Below, in pieces: positions 23,475 through 23,712 of a DNA stretch of 23,712 bases. The DNA lies in the NCBI GenBank assembly GCA_015486895.1, contig WFQT01000306.1, positions 1 to 23,712 of the forward strand. Direction: 5' to 3'. The notes under the pieces are model-generated. The model was not told the origin of the DNA. It did no database searches and saw only the letters and a program-made list of their open reading frames with translations. The translations under genes were made by a program, and so were the position numbers. Numbering within the stretch: position 1 is the stretch's first letter; each line of letters begins with the position of its first letter. The stretch is from Anaerolineae bacterium (GTDB lineage Bacteria; Chloroflexota; Anaerolineae; JAADDB01).

Positions 23475-23712
23475 TCACCGATTCGACCGAGCCCGGGGAT
23501 GGGCATGCTCGTAGACAGACCGCAAATGCTCAGGGCTGACGTGAGTATAAATCTGGGTAGTGCCTAACCGCTCGTGCCCCATGAGTTCCTGAATAACCCG
23601 CAAATCGGCACCCCCCTCCAACAAATGTGTAGCGAAAGAGTGTCGCAGCGTGTGCGGCGTCACCTTGCCGGTCAAACCCGCCGCTTTTGCCGCTTTGCGC
23701 ACTACTAACGTC
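23475..23712 (-). CDS. Tyrosine recombinase (XerC/XerD-like), C-terminal part only
   Basis: Only the last 78 or so residues are visible; the frame is open to the window end, so the gene starts beyond it. Catalytic residues of the tyrosine recombinase family are visible: the HTLRHSF motif (H-x-x-R), GHERLGTTQIYTH with the following His and the nucleophilic Tyr, and HLLEGGADLRVIQELMGH typical of XerC/XerD. It acts in chromosome dimer resolution or in site-specific integration. The stop lies 52 nt before mnmA. Whether it is core XerC/D or an integrase cannot be decided from this end. Confidence 0.9.
   Translation of the reverse strand, partial: TLVVRKAAKAAGLTGKVTPHTLRHSFATHLLEGGADLRVIQELMGHERLGTTQIYTHVSPEHLRSVYEHAHPRARSNR

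Noticed and set aside
1..23712. tRNA or rRNA genes
   Set aside because: No T-loop GGTTCRA cloverleaf or rRNA signature was seen on either strand by eye; a covariance-model scan would be decisive.

Overview
The window looks like a bacterial chromosome segment, most likely Chloroflexota (Anaerolineae/Ardenticatenia-like). This is an inference from gene style: a GT39 membrane glycosyltransferase with C-terminal beta-modules carrying 'FVHLLGPDG'-type motifs, a large multidomain secreted S8 protease, a DUF164-type zinc-ribbon protein, and intergenic phased 'ATCTGTG/ATCAGCG' repeats. No rRNA or tRNA gene and no CRISPR array was found.

Layout. (1) 1-367: non-coding leader with a repeat fragment and hairpins. 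(2) 368-7553, plus strand: a tightly packed chemosensory operon, cheW - short cheW-like - membrane MCP - cheA with a C-terminal receiver - a receiver/PAS/histidine kinase - cheB. (3) 7554-8034: a hairpin-rich spacer, then a divergent cheR with TPR repeats (8035-9312) and a clear terminator. (4) Convergent lepA (9415-11220, minus). (5) 11221-11837: non-coding, with lepA's -10 element, several strong inverted repeats and a questionable interrupted small ORF. (6) A 1343-residue secreted subtilisin-like protease (minus). (7) A zinc-ribbon coiled-coil protein (minus) with a good promoter, flanked on both sides by the dispersed phased repeats. (8) A minus-strand operon, 21838 down to 17429: DUF948-like membrane protein - YtxH-like protein - DegT-family aminotransferase - GT39 glycosyltransferase. 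The first three are joined by 4-nt start/stop overlaps using TTG and GTG starts, and a well-matched promoter lies upstream. (9) xerC/D-like recombinase (cut by the window end) - mnmA - small membrane protein, also minus.

How they work together. The chemosensory genes encode a nearly complete pathway: receptor, two coupling proteins, kinase, methylesterase, methyltransferase, plus an extra hybrid regulator-kinase where a free cheY would be expected. Several parts depart from the family consensus: the MCP hairpin tip, the short CheW, the CheA dimerisation/linker region, and the CheR SAM loop. The G+C content of this operon, hand-counted in sampled 60-base lines, is 38-50%, against 60-67% in the glycosyltransferase and mnmA genes. 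Together this suggests a specialised, possibly transferred and insulated signalling array, which is the most interesting system here. The right half carries envelope glycan genes and tRNA/translation housekeeping genes (lepA, mnmA).
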